Positions 9,481 to 22,200 of a stretch of DNA of 64,000 bases are shown here, one piece after another. Source of the stretch: Ascidia mentula (Eukaryota > Chordata > Ascidiacea > Phlebobranchia > Ascidiidae); the NCBI GenBank assembly GCA_947561715.1, contig OX387204.1, positions 14,575,001 through 14,639,000 of the forward strand, written 5' to 3'. The position numbers and the translations under genes are program-made. The notes under the pieces were generated by a model. The model saw only the letters and a list, made by a program, of their open reading frames with translations, was not told the DNA's origin and did not search any database. Each line of letters opens with the position of its first letter. Position 1 is the stretch's first letter.

Positions 9481-11950
9481 CCGACTAATGTACAATCAGT
9501 CAATATTAACACATTTCACATAAGATCGGAAAACACTTGTTCGGTGGGGAAGCTATGTAGGGATTTTGACTTGTCATAATTCGAATATTCATTGATATTT
9601 TGTTCAAACTTGGTCTTTTCAAAAAGCTTTCTACTCATTTACATTTAAACTCCGTCTTTCTGACATCTTCGCTAGTTATCTCGCTTGCGTTACGTCTTTT
9701 AACTTTTGCTACTTCTTGCAGCAAAGTCACCTTTGTCGCGTTATCGCAGCGATTATCTCTCTATTTCTGCCTCGTCTTTAATGTATCCCTATATATTTGC
9801 GACTCTTTCCACAAATAAACAGATCATGATTTTTGGTCTTACAGATCACAATGTGATCTCTCAGTTCATGGTTTTCGATCAATCAGATCATGAATTTTGG
9901 TCTTATCGACCAGAACAGATCTTGGTTTTGTTCTGACAGGACCTGCAGGCAGCATGTTGTCTCACCGGGACTTTCTGCTGGGCAAGTTTGATGTCGGGTC
10001 GTCGCCCATGGGACCCTTCAAAGTGTTTATAAAATGTTTTAACTGGCGTTTCAAAAGCGATATATACAACAAAATAATACGAGGTAAACGAGAAATATTT
10101 CCTGTAATTTCAACTGTTACTTTATAAAGGAAATAATTGGTTCACTATTACTTCTTGACGTACACGTTGGTGTTGACTTGTGTGCAATTCCCATGAGGGG
10201 ATTTCTATTGAACGTTTTTGCAGAGCACTGCTTATGGTCGTGCAACGATATATATGTGAGTGGCGCTAACCACACTTAAGTCGGCTGCATTATTGAGCCA
10301 GTCCAAAAAAGAATTCAACGTAAACTTTCCAAACTAAATATTTTGATTTAATGTGATGTGTGTGGTCAGCACTGGGTGCATTTTACAAGCAGATCTTACA
10401 CAGAACATTTTTTTTTTTTTGTTTGAAGAAATTGTTTAAAGCAAGACCATACGACAATGATATCAATATATTTAAATATACAATATAATTTGTGAATGCC
10501 AGTGAGCGCAGCCTAAAATATTTCCATTGAGCGAGTCCGAATGGCTGAAAACTAGTGAGACGTGACGCCTCGATGGAGACTTTTGATATTCAATGAAGTG
10601 TGACTGCCCGCATCGTGCGTTGTCTTCTGAGCTGACCTATATCTCTATCAAGGTAGCAGTGTACTGTGTACACTAGTTCGACCTAGCAATTCTAATCAAT
10701 GCAATCGGCGATGGATAACAGTTTTTATTCTGAAAAGAAATCTGCAACAGAAAGTGTGCAGAGGATTAGATTTTTTCAAGTTTTAAAGAAAGTGATATGA
10801 TTGTAGTAAACTGCAGTACACACTGTTTCGACCTACCAGGTATAATCAGTGCATTTGGTGACTAAGGGCAGTGTTAATTCGGAAAGGTTTAGGTAAGCTT
10901 AACACAGAACAATAATAATAAATAAGGTGTTTCATTTCAAAATCTAGCGATAGCAACGGTTGTACAATCACGTGATTTGTGTCCTTTGTGTGATATGGTT
11001 TCCCAGCGATTTTGGCGTCACTGTAATCTCAAGCGATTTAGTAGCTAGTTGGAAAGTCTTTGGTTTGGGCGCGTGGCGACGTAAAGCGGGATTCACACCA
11101 TCAATTGACGGCGCGGTTTCGAAGCGGCGGGACATTCACACCAGCTGGCGTCATGCCGTGACGGCGTGACTTTCTTGCTCGAAGCGTCTGACGGCGGAGT
11201 TAAATCAGATTTAACTTTTCCGTCAGCCACGTTGATCTGAAGTTTGTTTTCGCAGGGTTTTTGGCTTGTCACGATTAATTTTAGGTGGTTTTAGGAAATT
11301 GAATTTGTATATGGAGTGTTTGGTGATAAAATATCAGAAATTAATTAATGGATTACAATAATTACTGGATTTGCGGTAATTTATTTTTTGGACTTTGTAA
11401 AAACGTTTTTTAACGAAATATTGTAGATCAGTTTCACTAACATAGTAATTTGGTGCCCTTACAGTAAAAGCGAACCAAGTAATACATAAGTCGTGAGTAA
11501 ACGCTCCGTACGTGAATATTATGTAGATTATTAAGTTAATTGTCTCATAATAAAACTAAATGAAGTTTTCCATGAACGTTTTTACGACACAAAGACGCTC
11601 AAGGTATTTTAGATTGTGAAATGTTTTATCGCGTTGCCGCCAACCGCACTGCAGGTGTGAATCCCCTTGCCGCTTCAAAAAGCGCGAGAAAAATACGCGA
11701 CCGTTACGCATCGCCAACCGCAACCGTCAGCCACATGTGACTGTTCTTTATCGTCTTTCAGCAACCGACTTTTCTTTGATCTCCGCCGACCTTACCATTC
11801 TTTGATCTTCGTTGACTGTTAGTTTGCTTTGTTCTACGCTTTATATAATGTGTGTAGCTTGCTGTGAATTAGTAGCGATAATAGTAGTTCTTTTGGTTTG
11901 TTCAACTCTGTCTGAGCGTTTGGGCGCAAATTCACTCAGTTCTGGCGGTG
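9481..11950. other. Intergenic DNA with repeat debris, no gene recognised
   Basis: No supported coding region. There is a local duplication near 9820-9910 (CAGATCATGATTTTTGGTCT and a close variant). A relic of the hammerhead/5'-exon sequence lies at about 10640-10740, and a closer copy of the ZNF-I 5' exon at about 10785-10925. Between 11090 and 11680 is a region bounded by GCGGGATTCACACC and its near inverse GGTGTGAATCCCC, which may be a DNA-transposon derivative. Confidence 0.5.
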
Positions 11951-12106
11951 GTATCATTGCTTCTGTTAATTTCGTATCCAAAATTGTTCATAGTAAATAA
12001 ATATTGATGGATTGTTTGCATCAAGTTTCGACTTAATTCAGTTTACGAAAACACAACAATTAGAACTAACGTGCGATCTTATGTCAAACGCGTCAATCGA
12101 ATAGGA

Positions 12107-12486
12107 CAGTGCTTTTCAATCTGTGGGACCATCCGCACTGGTGCGGATGAGAAAATTTGTTGTGCGGATGGCAAACATGGTGCGGATGAGTGCGGATGAC
12201 AATCGTCCGATAAAAGACTATTTTAGTCTAAGAATTTTTCATATTTGGTTACGTACTCTAGCTTCAACGCTAATCCTTCCCCTTTAATCGTCGGTACGTT
12301 TTCAATCGTTTAAATTTCGAAACGTTCAAGAAAGGGCAATTTATCATGAAACCTGGCTGTTGGTATTAGTTATGTACATCCTTTACATCTGCAAACATTT
12401 CATGCGCGGTTTCGCTGCATCGTGCGGATGAAATTTTCGTGCCACAGAAAGGTGCGGATAGAATTTAAAAAGGTTGAAAAGCACTG
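12107..12486. mobile_element. hAT-like MITE, copy 2
   Basis: This is the duplicate of the element at 157-535, with the same ends and the same flanking GAATAGGA on both sides. It was carried along by the segmental duplication rather than inserted independently. Confidence 0.85.
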
Positions 12487-12826
12487 GAATAGGATATCCC
12501 ATTGATCATAAATAATATTGTTAAGACCCAGCTTGAGGCTTATATTTGGCAAGTTTTTAAAGAAAGTGATATGATTGTATTAAACTGCAGTACACACTGT
12601 TTCGACCTACCAGGTCTAATCGGTGCATTTGGTGACTAAGGGCAGTGTTAATTCGGAAAGGTTTAGGTAAGCTTAACACACAGCAACAATAATAAATACC
12701 CTTTCAGGTTGTCTCATGGGCATTTACTATTTCTGCGCTATGTTTTTTTGTCACCATTTTCATCGTTGTTGCATTGCAGCAAAATAGGAAATTTTGCATA
12801 AAAGTTGAGATATATTGTGTGCTGAG

Positions 12827-13933
12827 ATGCAAAGTCCAAATGAAAATAAGTTATTTCGATGTAACATTTGTGAAAAAACATTTAGTAGGAGTTCAAGATT
12901 GATTGCCCACAGAAGAACCCACACAGGAGAAAAGCCTTACAAGTGCAGTGTTTGTGATAAAGCATTTGCGCAAGCTCATACTTATATGCGAACACACACT
13001 GGAGAGAAACCTTTCAGATGTGAAATTTGTGGAAAAACGTTTGTATCCAGTCCTGCTTTAAATGTACACACACGGTTGCATACTGGAGAGAAGCCATACA
13101 AATGTGATATTTGCGATGCAGCATTTGTTACCAGTTCAATACTAAAAACGCACAGACGAATTCACACAGGAGAAAAACCTTTCAGATGTGAAATTTGTGA
13201 AAAAACATTTGCAACCAGTCCTGCCTTAATTGAACACACGCGGATGCATACTGGAGAGAGGCCATACAAATGTGATATTTGCGATAAAGCATTAGTAACC
13301 AGTTATATACTAAAGCAGCACAGACGAATTCACACTGGAGAAAAACCTTTCACATGCAATATATGTGAAAAAACTTTTAGAACCAGTGCACAATTGCTTC
13401 GTCACGGGGTAACTCATTCTACAGAGAGAAATTGCAAGTGTAACATATGCGACAAAGCATTTCGTGACAACGTCGATTTATCAAGGCACATCAGAACCCA
13501 TAGTGAGTTAAGACCCTTTAGATGCGAATTTTGTGAGAAGTGTTTTAAGACTAACGTACATTTGAAACGACACAAAAGAACTCATACTGGAGAGAAGCTA
13601 TTCCGATGTGACATTTGCGAAAAATATTTTTCAGACAGCACAGTTTTGCTTCGACACAAAAGAATCCATCTCGGAATGAAGCCTTACAAATGCAAGTTCT
13701 GCGATAAAACCTTCTTCACCCCAGGCGAACGAACAAGTCACATTCAAACTCATGTGAAACCATACAGTTGTGAAATTTGTGATAAAACTTTTGGAAGTAG
13801 TTCAAAATTGCTTCAACACATACGAGTCCACACCGGAGAAAAACCTTACAAGTGTACATTATGCCATAAAACCTACAAGCAATCAAACGGACTGAAACGT
13901 CACACTCGAACTCACACAAGAGGGAAGACTTAG
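12827..13933 (+). CDS. C2H2 zinc-finger protein, contracted ZNF-I paralogue
   Basis: This 368-residue protein is nearly identical to ZNF-I at 877 outside one gap. It keeps 13 finger positions. It lacks 345 bases relative to its sister, which equals four 84-bp fingers plus nine bases. The nine-base loss falls in finger 2, which now reads CSVCDKAFAQAHTYMRTH and no longer has the normal Cys-Cys-to-His spacing, so this finger is probably not folded. Twelve fingers should still work. The start is the ATG at 12827 by the same reasoning as for 877. The likely 5' exon donor is at 12666/12667. The role is presumably DNA binding; the target is unknown. Confidence 0.88.
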   Translation: MQSPNENKLFRCNICEKTFSRSSRLIAHRRTHTGEKPYKCSVCDKAFAQAHTYMRTHTGEKPFRCEICGKTFVSSPALNVHTRLHTGEKPYKCDICDAAFVTSSILKTHRRIHTGEKPFRCEICEKTFATSPALIEHTRMHTGERPYKCDICDKALVTSYILKQHRRIHTGEKPFTCNICEKTFRTSAQLLRHGVTHSTERNCKCNICDKAFRDNVDLSRHIRTHSELRPFRCEFCEKCFKTNVHLKRHKRTHTGEKLFRCDICEKYFSDSTVLLRHKRIHLGMKPYKCKFCDKTFFTPGERTSHIQTHVKPYSCEICDKTFGSSSKLLQHIRVHTGEKPYKCTLCHKTYKQSNGLKRHTRTHTRGKT

Positions 13934-14615
13934 AAAAATGTGAAAACTTTTTTTTATCCACTCCAACAAACTGTTTGAATGAAATGTTATAAATTGTGTT
14001 TGTAACTTGACCAAGACTTAAATTGTGAGTAAAACTAACATCAAAATAAAAGAAGGTTATTGTAACGTCCCCCGCTGCCACATTAGGCACAAAAACGTGA
14101 GAGTTACTTCAAAAATTAGAGTTTATCCAAACAATAAACTTGCAGAATTCGAGCGGAATGAAATCAACCAACTTATTTCTGCATTTTCATGTTCATAACA
14201 GACGGTAGAAAATATGTCTCTGGGTTCCAATGGGCGCTAGACCGATGTAGGCTATATACCATCTCACAAACACTTTATTGATATACATCATTAAAAGTGT
14301 TTTCATGAAAAAAGATAAAGATCAACATGTTCAAAATTTGTGCAATATTTTCGAGTTAAAAAAACAGTAGTTTCAAATTGGCGATGCTTCTTTCGCAAAT
14401 GTTAACCTCGTGTATAAGTGCATGTGACACGGTCATTGCAACTTAGCATAAAGTTTGAGGTAATAAAAATGTAGAAAACTTCATCGCAAGTAGCAGCGAC
14501 CAATAATTGTAAACTTCTATCGCTGTACCGAATATGACGTCACATTCCCCCAAATTACGTTATCGCAAAGGTCGGGGCTGGCTTTAACATAACACAAATT
14601 TACGTGATTGTGACG
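13934..14615. other. 3' UTR and intergenic copy of 2329-2925
   Basis: This is the duplicate of the region after ZNF-I at 877, again with an AATAAA poly(A) signal (near 14132). No gene is seen. Confidence 0.6.
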
Positions 14616-15271
14616 TGTTGGTGCATCCGTTGAAAACATTGGTGTTGTGGCAGTATCAGCCAACACGGTCTGCAGGATACTGCGACGTACCGCCTCTGGT
14701 GTCTTGTTGTTGTCACCAGTATTCAACGTTGGGGCGCTAAAGGGTGCTCTGAAGACTTGTTGTTGGGCGTTGTAGCGGTGTCAGGCGACTCGGGCTGTGG
14801 TGTATCGCCTCTGGTGTCTTGACTTTGTTGCCCACATTGGGCGTTGCGGTACTAGAGGGTGGAAGCGCCTTTGTAGACTTCGCCACGCTTCCCGTGACGT
14901 CAGCTGTCACGGTTGGAGGCGCACCTTCAGTCCTTTCTTATTCGCAGGTGTGACGTCACTTTTCACACCTGGAGTTGTAACGGCTTTATCAGCCGTCTCT
15001 AGAGCCTTCACAACTTGCGTTGTGACGGCCTTATCAGCCGCCTCTGGCGCCTTCATGTCGTTGCGATGAGCGCACCTGCGCCCACCACCGCCGACTCGCT
15101 CTTATCTTTCATTTGCTGTTCTTCAGTACCTGCGTCTTTGGCAGCAGCTGCAGCCGCTGCTCGCTCTTCGATATGATTTGCGAAACTTGGGCATTCTCTC
15201 TTGACATGACCCATATCTTGACAAAAATTTTTCGCATTTTTTGGACTGCCCTTCATGCGTAAACTTCGATC
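14616..15271 (-). mobile_element. LINE fragment, ORF1 part (copy 3)
   Basis: This is the duplicated version of the fragment at 2926-3839, with the same 3' breakpoint. It includes the zinc-knuckle-like CQDMGHVKRECP segment and the Ala/Thr-rich region, but its 5' end is lost at 15271, where the sequence jumps to the ZNF-II 5' region. Not functional. Confidence 0.7.
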
Positions 15272-15869
15272 ATTTATTTCTTGCTAAATGCCTGAGTTTA
15301 AACTATGTTAATTTAATGCAAGAAGAGCAGTTGTATTGCAAATTGCAGCAAGCTTGGTAGCAACAGTGGCACAAGAATTGTGCTAGAACTAAAAAAATTC
15401 GATTACTGTGCAATAATTCATTCAATTATTGAGAATTAATTAGACCTAGCACAATGTAAACTATGTAGCAATTAAACTTTGTATCAGGGCACTTGACAGA
15501 AAAATTATGCTGGTGCGATGACATATTTAAGATTAAATAAATTGTGCAATTTTAAAACCAATCCCCTTATTTTTAGGTAACCGTTGTGGTCATGTCTCTG
15601 CATACGCACAGCAGCAAAGGAGCGCTTGCATGTTATATCAGCATGATTTAAGGAATGTAAAACAATCCGTCTAGGTTTACTGTTGTTGTGTGTGTGCTAT
15701 GCAGAAATGTGCCTAGGAATAGTGTATAGTTATGTTGGTTTCACAGAAACCCTATCACGATTTATGCCAGAGAATTAGAAAAATATCGTGACGATATTAA
15801 TTGAGTTTCATTTTTTATTTACAGTAGCAATAGAAAATTGAAAATTGTGGTACATTGACAAGCACATAT

Positions 15870-16907
15870 ATGGAAAGTCCAAAAGAAGTAAAATCATTTC
15901 GCTGCAACATCTGTGAAAAAGTATTTAAATCTAAAGACTCAATGAAGCAACACACTGGAATTCACACTGGTGAGAAACCTTACAAGTGCAACTATTGTGA
16001 GAAGGCTTTCCGTCACCAATGTCGTTTACAAAATCACATAAGAACACATACTGGGGAGAAACCTTACAAGTGCAACTATTGTGACAAAACTTTCAGTCTA
16101 AGAAGTACTTAACAAAAACACCTCCGAACTCACACCGGGGAGAAACCTTACAAGTGCAACTATTGTGAAAAAGCTTTCCGTCAGAAAGCTGTTCTACAAG
16201 ATCACATAAGAACACATACTGGGGAGAAACCTAACAAGTGCAACTATTGTGAAAAAGCTTTCCGTCAGAAAGCTGTTCTACAAGATCACATAAGAACACA
16301 TACTGGGGAGAAACCTTACAAGTGCAACTATTGTGAAAAAGCTTTCCGTCAGAAAGCTGTTCTACAAGATCACATAAGAACACATACTGGGGAGAAACCT
16401 TACAAGTGCAACTATTGTGAAAAAGCTTTCCGTCAGAAAGCTGTTCTACAAGATCACATAAGAACACATACTCGGGAGAAACCTTACAAGTGCAACTATT
16501 GTGACAAATCCTTTCGCCAAAGAAGTACTCAACAAAAACACCTCCGAACTCACACTGGGGAGAGGCCTTACATGTGCAACATTTGTATCAAAGCTTTTAG
16601 CAACAAAAGTGATCTACAAAAACACATAAGAACACATACTGGAGAAAAGCCATTCAGATGCGAAGTTTGTGAAAAAACCTTTGGAACTAATACACACTTA
16701 AATAAACACAGACGTGTCCATACTGGAGAGAAACCCTACAAATGCAACGATTGCGGCCGGGATTTTAGTAGCAAACAAGGATTGGAAAATCACATAAGAA
16801 CGCATACTGGAGAAAAGCCTTACAGATGTGAAGTTTGTGAAAAAACATTTACAACCAGTACCAACTTGAAACAGCACAGACAAGTCCACTTACGAGACAA
16901 GTTGTGA
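15870..16907 (+). pseudogene. ZNF-II duplicate with premature stop
   Basis: This is the sister of the 12-finger gene at 7691. A single codon change (CAA to TAA, 16110-16112) in finger 3 stops translation after two complete fingers (80 codons). The rest of the frame stays fully open to the normal stop at 16907, so the change is recent. Several positions differ from 7691 toward the TGEKP consensus (for example TGEKP where 7691 has AREKP). An ATG at 16572 could start a protein of about four fingers, but this is speculative. It could also be an allele or a read-through product. Confidence 0.8.
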
Positions 16908-17610
16908 CATTTGCGAATAATCATTGTTGATTATTTTTTGATTAAATGCGCCCCTTTTCCTATGTAACGGTTCGGAACGGGATTTTTTTATTGTAACATG
17001 ATTTTCGTTAGCATAGGTAACGGTTCCTAACGACCATTTGGTGTTACAATTTTTGTTCGGAACATAATTTTTTAAGTCGAGTCTCAACATTGGAAAACCG
17101 GTAGAGGGAGGTAGAGGTCCATATATTTTGGCGTTGAAAATCCCACACTTGAATTGATTTGATATGTTAATTAGTTTGGAATTCTCAAGTCTGTATTTAA
17201 GCAATAAATTTACATATAGTGAAGAGATTTATTGAATATGAAGTTACATAGAAAAGAAATAAACTACAGTGATGAACAACGTTGTTGCAACAAGGCACAG
17301 CTGTTAGAGCATACAGTGATGAAAATAAATGAATATTATTTACAAAAATAATGGAAGTGAACACTGAACAATGAAAACATTGCGTGTAGCTGCTATGAGT
17401 CTCTTATAAACCTCTTAAGTATCAAGGTTGCGTAAGTTCTTCCGGGGTCTAGTGTAAGTCCGACCATCAGTAACAACAAATTGTCTATTAAACTTATAGC
17501 TTTTTGTTTTAACGTCTCTATGTTTGAACACTGAATGCATAGCTGGTGGTACTGCAGGTCGTGTGATGTAAACCGCCTTTGAAGTTTTGGTAACTGTTTT
17601 GAGGGAGTGA

Positions 17611-17996
17611 CAATGTGCCCGCAATTGCTTTACAAAGCCGCATGTGTAAAGACGTTTTGATAAGACTTTTTCCCGTGTTCCATCATAGGGGGGAGTTTTT
17701 GTTTGACAGCGACTTAAATAATGCCCTCCCTAGAGACTTATACACTTATCAAATATCCACATGGTATTTACGAAAACACTGCCTTTTTCTCACTACAACG
17801 CACGTCACGTGGCTTCCAGTTTGTACGATAACGCTTTCGTCTTTCTGTGACCATTCTATTCTTTTTGATTCAATTCTATTCCATGCTATGCTATTTTGAA
17901 CAAGACTCATTCTGATTTCGATTCGATCAATAAACCATATTTGGAATTATTCTGCCTGTCTGCATCTCGGCCGAGAGCACAGGTGAATCGACAATT
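17611..17996 (+). mobile_element. Possible LTR-like segment (fossil)
   Basis: This stretch starts TGTGCCCGC, has AATAAA near 17929 and ends GAATCGACA. It is followed after a few bases by TGGCAACTAGCC, which could be a tRNA primer-binding site. It is a single copy, and no partner LTR or coding remnant is seen. The call rests on layout alone. Confidence 0.25.
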
Positions 17997-18608
17997 TAGT
18001 GGCAACTAGCCAACAGGTCAGCCGACCTTCATATTACGGTAGCATCACCGACACAAATTGTCAGGGAAGCCGAGTACTTTGCGGTAGTAAATTTTTCAAT
18101 ATCAGATTGTTTGTCGACTTGCTTCTTCATACAATAAAGATAAACAGGTCAAAAGGCCACAAAGTAATACACGCGACGAAAGAAAGCGTGAATTTAATCA
18201 ATCAAACTCCGCGGCAAATGGGAGATTACAAAAACTGTATAACTTCCAATGTTTGTGGTGAAATGAGCTTATACTTTACAACTATGCTTCATATGATACG
18301 TAACTTTTCGCTACAAATGTGAACTACAGCTACATTAATTTTGAACATCACAGCTTAGTCGGTTCGAAAAATGCATACTATCAACCTTACAACAACAAGA
18401 ATATTACAAAAATCTATCGCACATAAAGAAATTGTCGCGTAAAATTGTATAACTTCCAATATGAGATGTAGGCTTACTATACACGTGACTATAAAGTAAC
18501 TACCCGTATGTCAAGAAACTACATGCAACTACAAGGAATAATAGAGCACAAAGAAATCGTCACAAAAAACGCATCAAGCTGAAATTTAAAAGTAAAATTG
18601 CACGACCA

Positions 18609-18727
18609 AATATGACAAAATTTTGTTCCAACTAACACTTTCCGTAACAAAATTTTGTTCCAACTAACACTTTCCGTAACAAAGTTTTGTTCCAACTAAC
18701 ACTTTTCGTGACAAAATTTTGTTCCTA
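18609..18727 (+). repeat. 32-bp minisatellite, short outlying block
   Basis: There are four copies of the 32-bp unit with core TAACAAAATTTTGTTCC, the same repeat that fills 25600-30545. The two blocks sit on either side of the 190-bp satellite. Confidence 0.85.
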
Positions 18728-19230
18728 TGTAATAGTGGGAAACAAAGTTGAAATTTCTGACCAAATTTCTCAGCCAAATATTCGACACCAGGTAGGGGTT
18801 AAGAGTTATACGTAAAGTTACACACCACGATACTCCGCTGCGCTACGAAAGTATCATTACAAGTCATTGAGATTTTAAAAACATCAACATGGAATGACTT
18901 TCTCACAAAAGTAACAATGTGGATCGAAGCAAAGTGTTAAGGGTGAAAGGTCGAGACAAAACTGCAACGGATTTGGAATTCGTTTACAGCGACTGCACCA
19001 TACGGAATCCAGTTTTTAAATATATACTAATCAATCACCAACCATTAATCTATTTGTTTCCTTACTATCAATGCAGTAATATTTCATGCAATGGCATGAT
19101 TGGCAGGATCACCTCACTATCACTGCATTAGTAGCCTATGTTTAAATATACAGATATGAGTGACGATTGGTTGATGCTATGGCGGCCGTATAAGATGCGG
19201 CGGTATTACCAAAGAGTTGCCTACCTTCAA
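18728..19230. other. Unique spacer inside the 13.9-kb block
   Basis: AT-rich, with no supported gene or repeat identified. Confidence 0.5.
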
Positions 19231-22200
19231 TATAAACAGTTTTGAATCAATCGACTCGAAATTTTGCAAACAAATATAAGATGCCAGTACAAAACGAGCA
19301 ATGAAAACCAAATTGGCATATGTCCTATAGAATTTGATTGTTTGCCGAAAACGCATGTTTGAAACCATGGTGGCTAAGGTTTGGCGAAATGGACTAAATT
19401 TGACAGTTGTCCGCCTGTGATTTCGACAATTTTATATCAAGCGACTTGAAATTTTGCACACAAATATTAGATGCCAGTACAAAACGAGCAGTGAAAACCA
19501 AATTGGCGTATGTCCTTTAGAATTTTATTGTTTGCCGAAAACGCATGTTTGAAACCATGGTGGCGAGGTACGGCGAAATGAACTAAATTTGACAGTTGTC
19601 CGCCTGTGATTTCAACATTTTTATATCAAGCGACTCGAAATTTTGCACACAAATATAAGATGTCAGTACAAAACGAGCAATGAAAACCAAATTGGCGTAT
19701 GTCCTTTAGAATTTTATTGTTTGCCGAAAACGCATGTTTGAAACCATGGTGGCGAGGTACGGCGAAATGAACTAAATTTGACAGTTGTCCGCCTGTGATT
19801 TCGACATTTTTATATCAAGCGACTTGAAATTTTGCACACACATATTAGATGCCAGTACAAAACGATCAATGAAAACCAAATTGGCGTATGTCCTTCAGTT
19901 TTTTTAGTAAACGAAAACGTATGTTTGAAACTATGGTGGCTAAGGTTCGGCGAAATGAACTACATTTGACAGTTGTCCGCCTGTGATTTCAACATTTTTA
20001 TATCAAGCGACTTGAAATTTTGCACACACATATTAGATGCAAGTACAAAACGAGCAATGAAAACCAAATTGGCGTATGTCCTACAGAATTTGATTGTTTG
20101 CCGAAAACGCATGTTTAAAACCATGGTGGCTAAAGTTCGGCGAAATGAACTAAATTGGACAGTTGTCCGCCTGTGATTTCAACATTTTTATATCAAGCGA
20201 CTCGAAATTTTGCACACAAATATAAGATGTCAGTACAAAACGAGCAATGAAAACCAAATTGGCGTATGTCTTATAGAATTTGATTGTTTGCCGAAAACGC
20301 ATGTTTGAAACCATGGTGGCTAAGGTTTGGCGAAATGGACTAAATTTGACAGTTGTCCGCCTGTGATTTCGACAATTTTATATCAAGCGACTTGAAATTT
20401 TGCACACAAATATTAGATGCCAGTACAAAACGAGCAGTGAAAACCAAATTGGCGTATGTCCTTTAGAATTTTATTGTTTGCCGAAAACGCATGTTTGAAA
20501 CCATGGTGGCGAGGTACGGCGAAATGAACTAAATTTGACAGTTGTCCGCCTGTGATTTCAACATTTTTATATCAAGCGACTCGAAATTTTGCACACAAAT
20601 ATAAGATGTCAGTACAAAACGAGCAATGAAAACCAAATTGGCGTATGTCCTTTAGAATTTTATTGTTTGCCGAAAACGCATGTTTGAAACCATGGTGGCG
20701 AGGTACGGCGAAATGAACTAAATTTGACAGTTGTCCGCCTGTGATTTCGACATTTTTATATCAAGCGACTTGAAATTTTGCACACACATATTAGATGCCA
20801 GTACAAAACGATCAATGAAAACCAAATTGGCGTATGTCCTTCAGTTTTTTTATCGTAAACGAAAACGTATGTTTGAAACTATGGTGGCTAAGGTTCGGCG
20901 AAATGAACTACATTTGACAGTTGTCCGCCTGTGATTTCAACATTTTTATATCAAGCGACTTGAAATTTTGCACACACATATTAGATGCAAGTACAAAACG
21001 AGCAATGAAAACCAAATTGGCGTATGTCCTACAGAATTTGATTGTTTGCCGAAAACGCATGTTTAAAACCATGGTGGCTAAAGTTCGGCGAAATGAACTA
21101 AATTGGACAGTTGTCCGCCTGTGATTTCAACATTTTTATATCAAGCGACTCGAAATTTTGCACACAAATATAAGATGTCAGTACAAAACGAGCAATGAAA
21201 ACCAAATTGGCGTATGTCTTATAGAATTTGATTGTTTGCCGAAAACGCATGTTTGAAACCATGGTGGCTAAGGTACGGTGAAATGAACTAAATTTGACAG
21301 TTGTCCGCCTGTGATTTTAACATTTTTACATCAAGTGACTCGAAATTTTGCACACAAATATAAGATGCCAGTACAAAACGAGCAATGAAAACCAAATTGG
21401 CGTATGTCTTATAGAATTTTATTGTTTGCCGAAAACGCATGTTTGAAACCATGGTGGCTGAGGTACGGCGAAATGAACTAAATTTGACAGTTGTCCGCCT
21501 GTGATTTCGACATTTTTATATCAAGCGACTTGAAATTTTTCACACAAATATTAGATGCCAGTACAAAACGAGCAATGAAAACCAAATTGGCGTATGTCCT
21601 ACAGAGTTTGTTTGTTTGCCGAAAACGCATGTTTGAAACCATGGTGGCTAAGGTTCGGTGAAATGAACTAAATTTGACAGTTGTCCGCCTGTGATTTCGA
21701 CATTTTTATATCAAGCGACTTGAAATTATGCACACAAATATTAGATTCCAGTACAAAACGAGCAATGAAAACCAAATTGGCGTATGTCCTTCAGTTTTTT
21801 TTTCGTAAACGAAAACGTATGTTTGAAACTATGGTGGCTAAGGTTCGGCGAAATGAACTAAATTTGACAGTTGTCCGCCTGTGATTTCGACATTTTTATA
21901 TCAAGCGACTTGAAATTTTGCACACAAATATTAGATGCCAGTACAAAACGAGCAATAAAAACCAAATTGGCGTATGTCCTTCAGTTTTTTTTTCGTAAAC
22001 GAAAACGTATGTTTGAAACTATGGTGGCTGAGGTACGGCGAAATGAACTAAATTTGACAGTTGTCCGCCTGTGATTTCGACATTTTTATATCAAGCGACT
22101 TGAAATTTTGCACACACATATTAGATGCCAGTACAAAACGAGCAATGAAAACCAAATTGGAGTATGTCCTAAAGAATTTGATTTTTTGCCGAAAACGAAT

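Larger units (their letters stand above)
11951..16960 (+). repeat. Segmental duplication of 1-8770 (internally shortened)
   Basis: Bases 11951 onward repeat the window from base 1 with few differences: the hAT MITE, ZNF-I, the LINE fragment and ZNF-II in the same order. The copy lacks the stretch equivalent to about 3586-7100. The join at about 15271 links LINE ORF1 directly to the ZNF-II 5' region at the word TCTTGCTAAATG. The source segment continues to the left of the window, so the duplication was larger than seen here. Confidence 0.85.
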
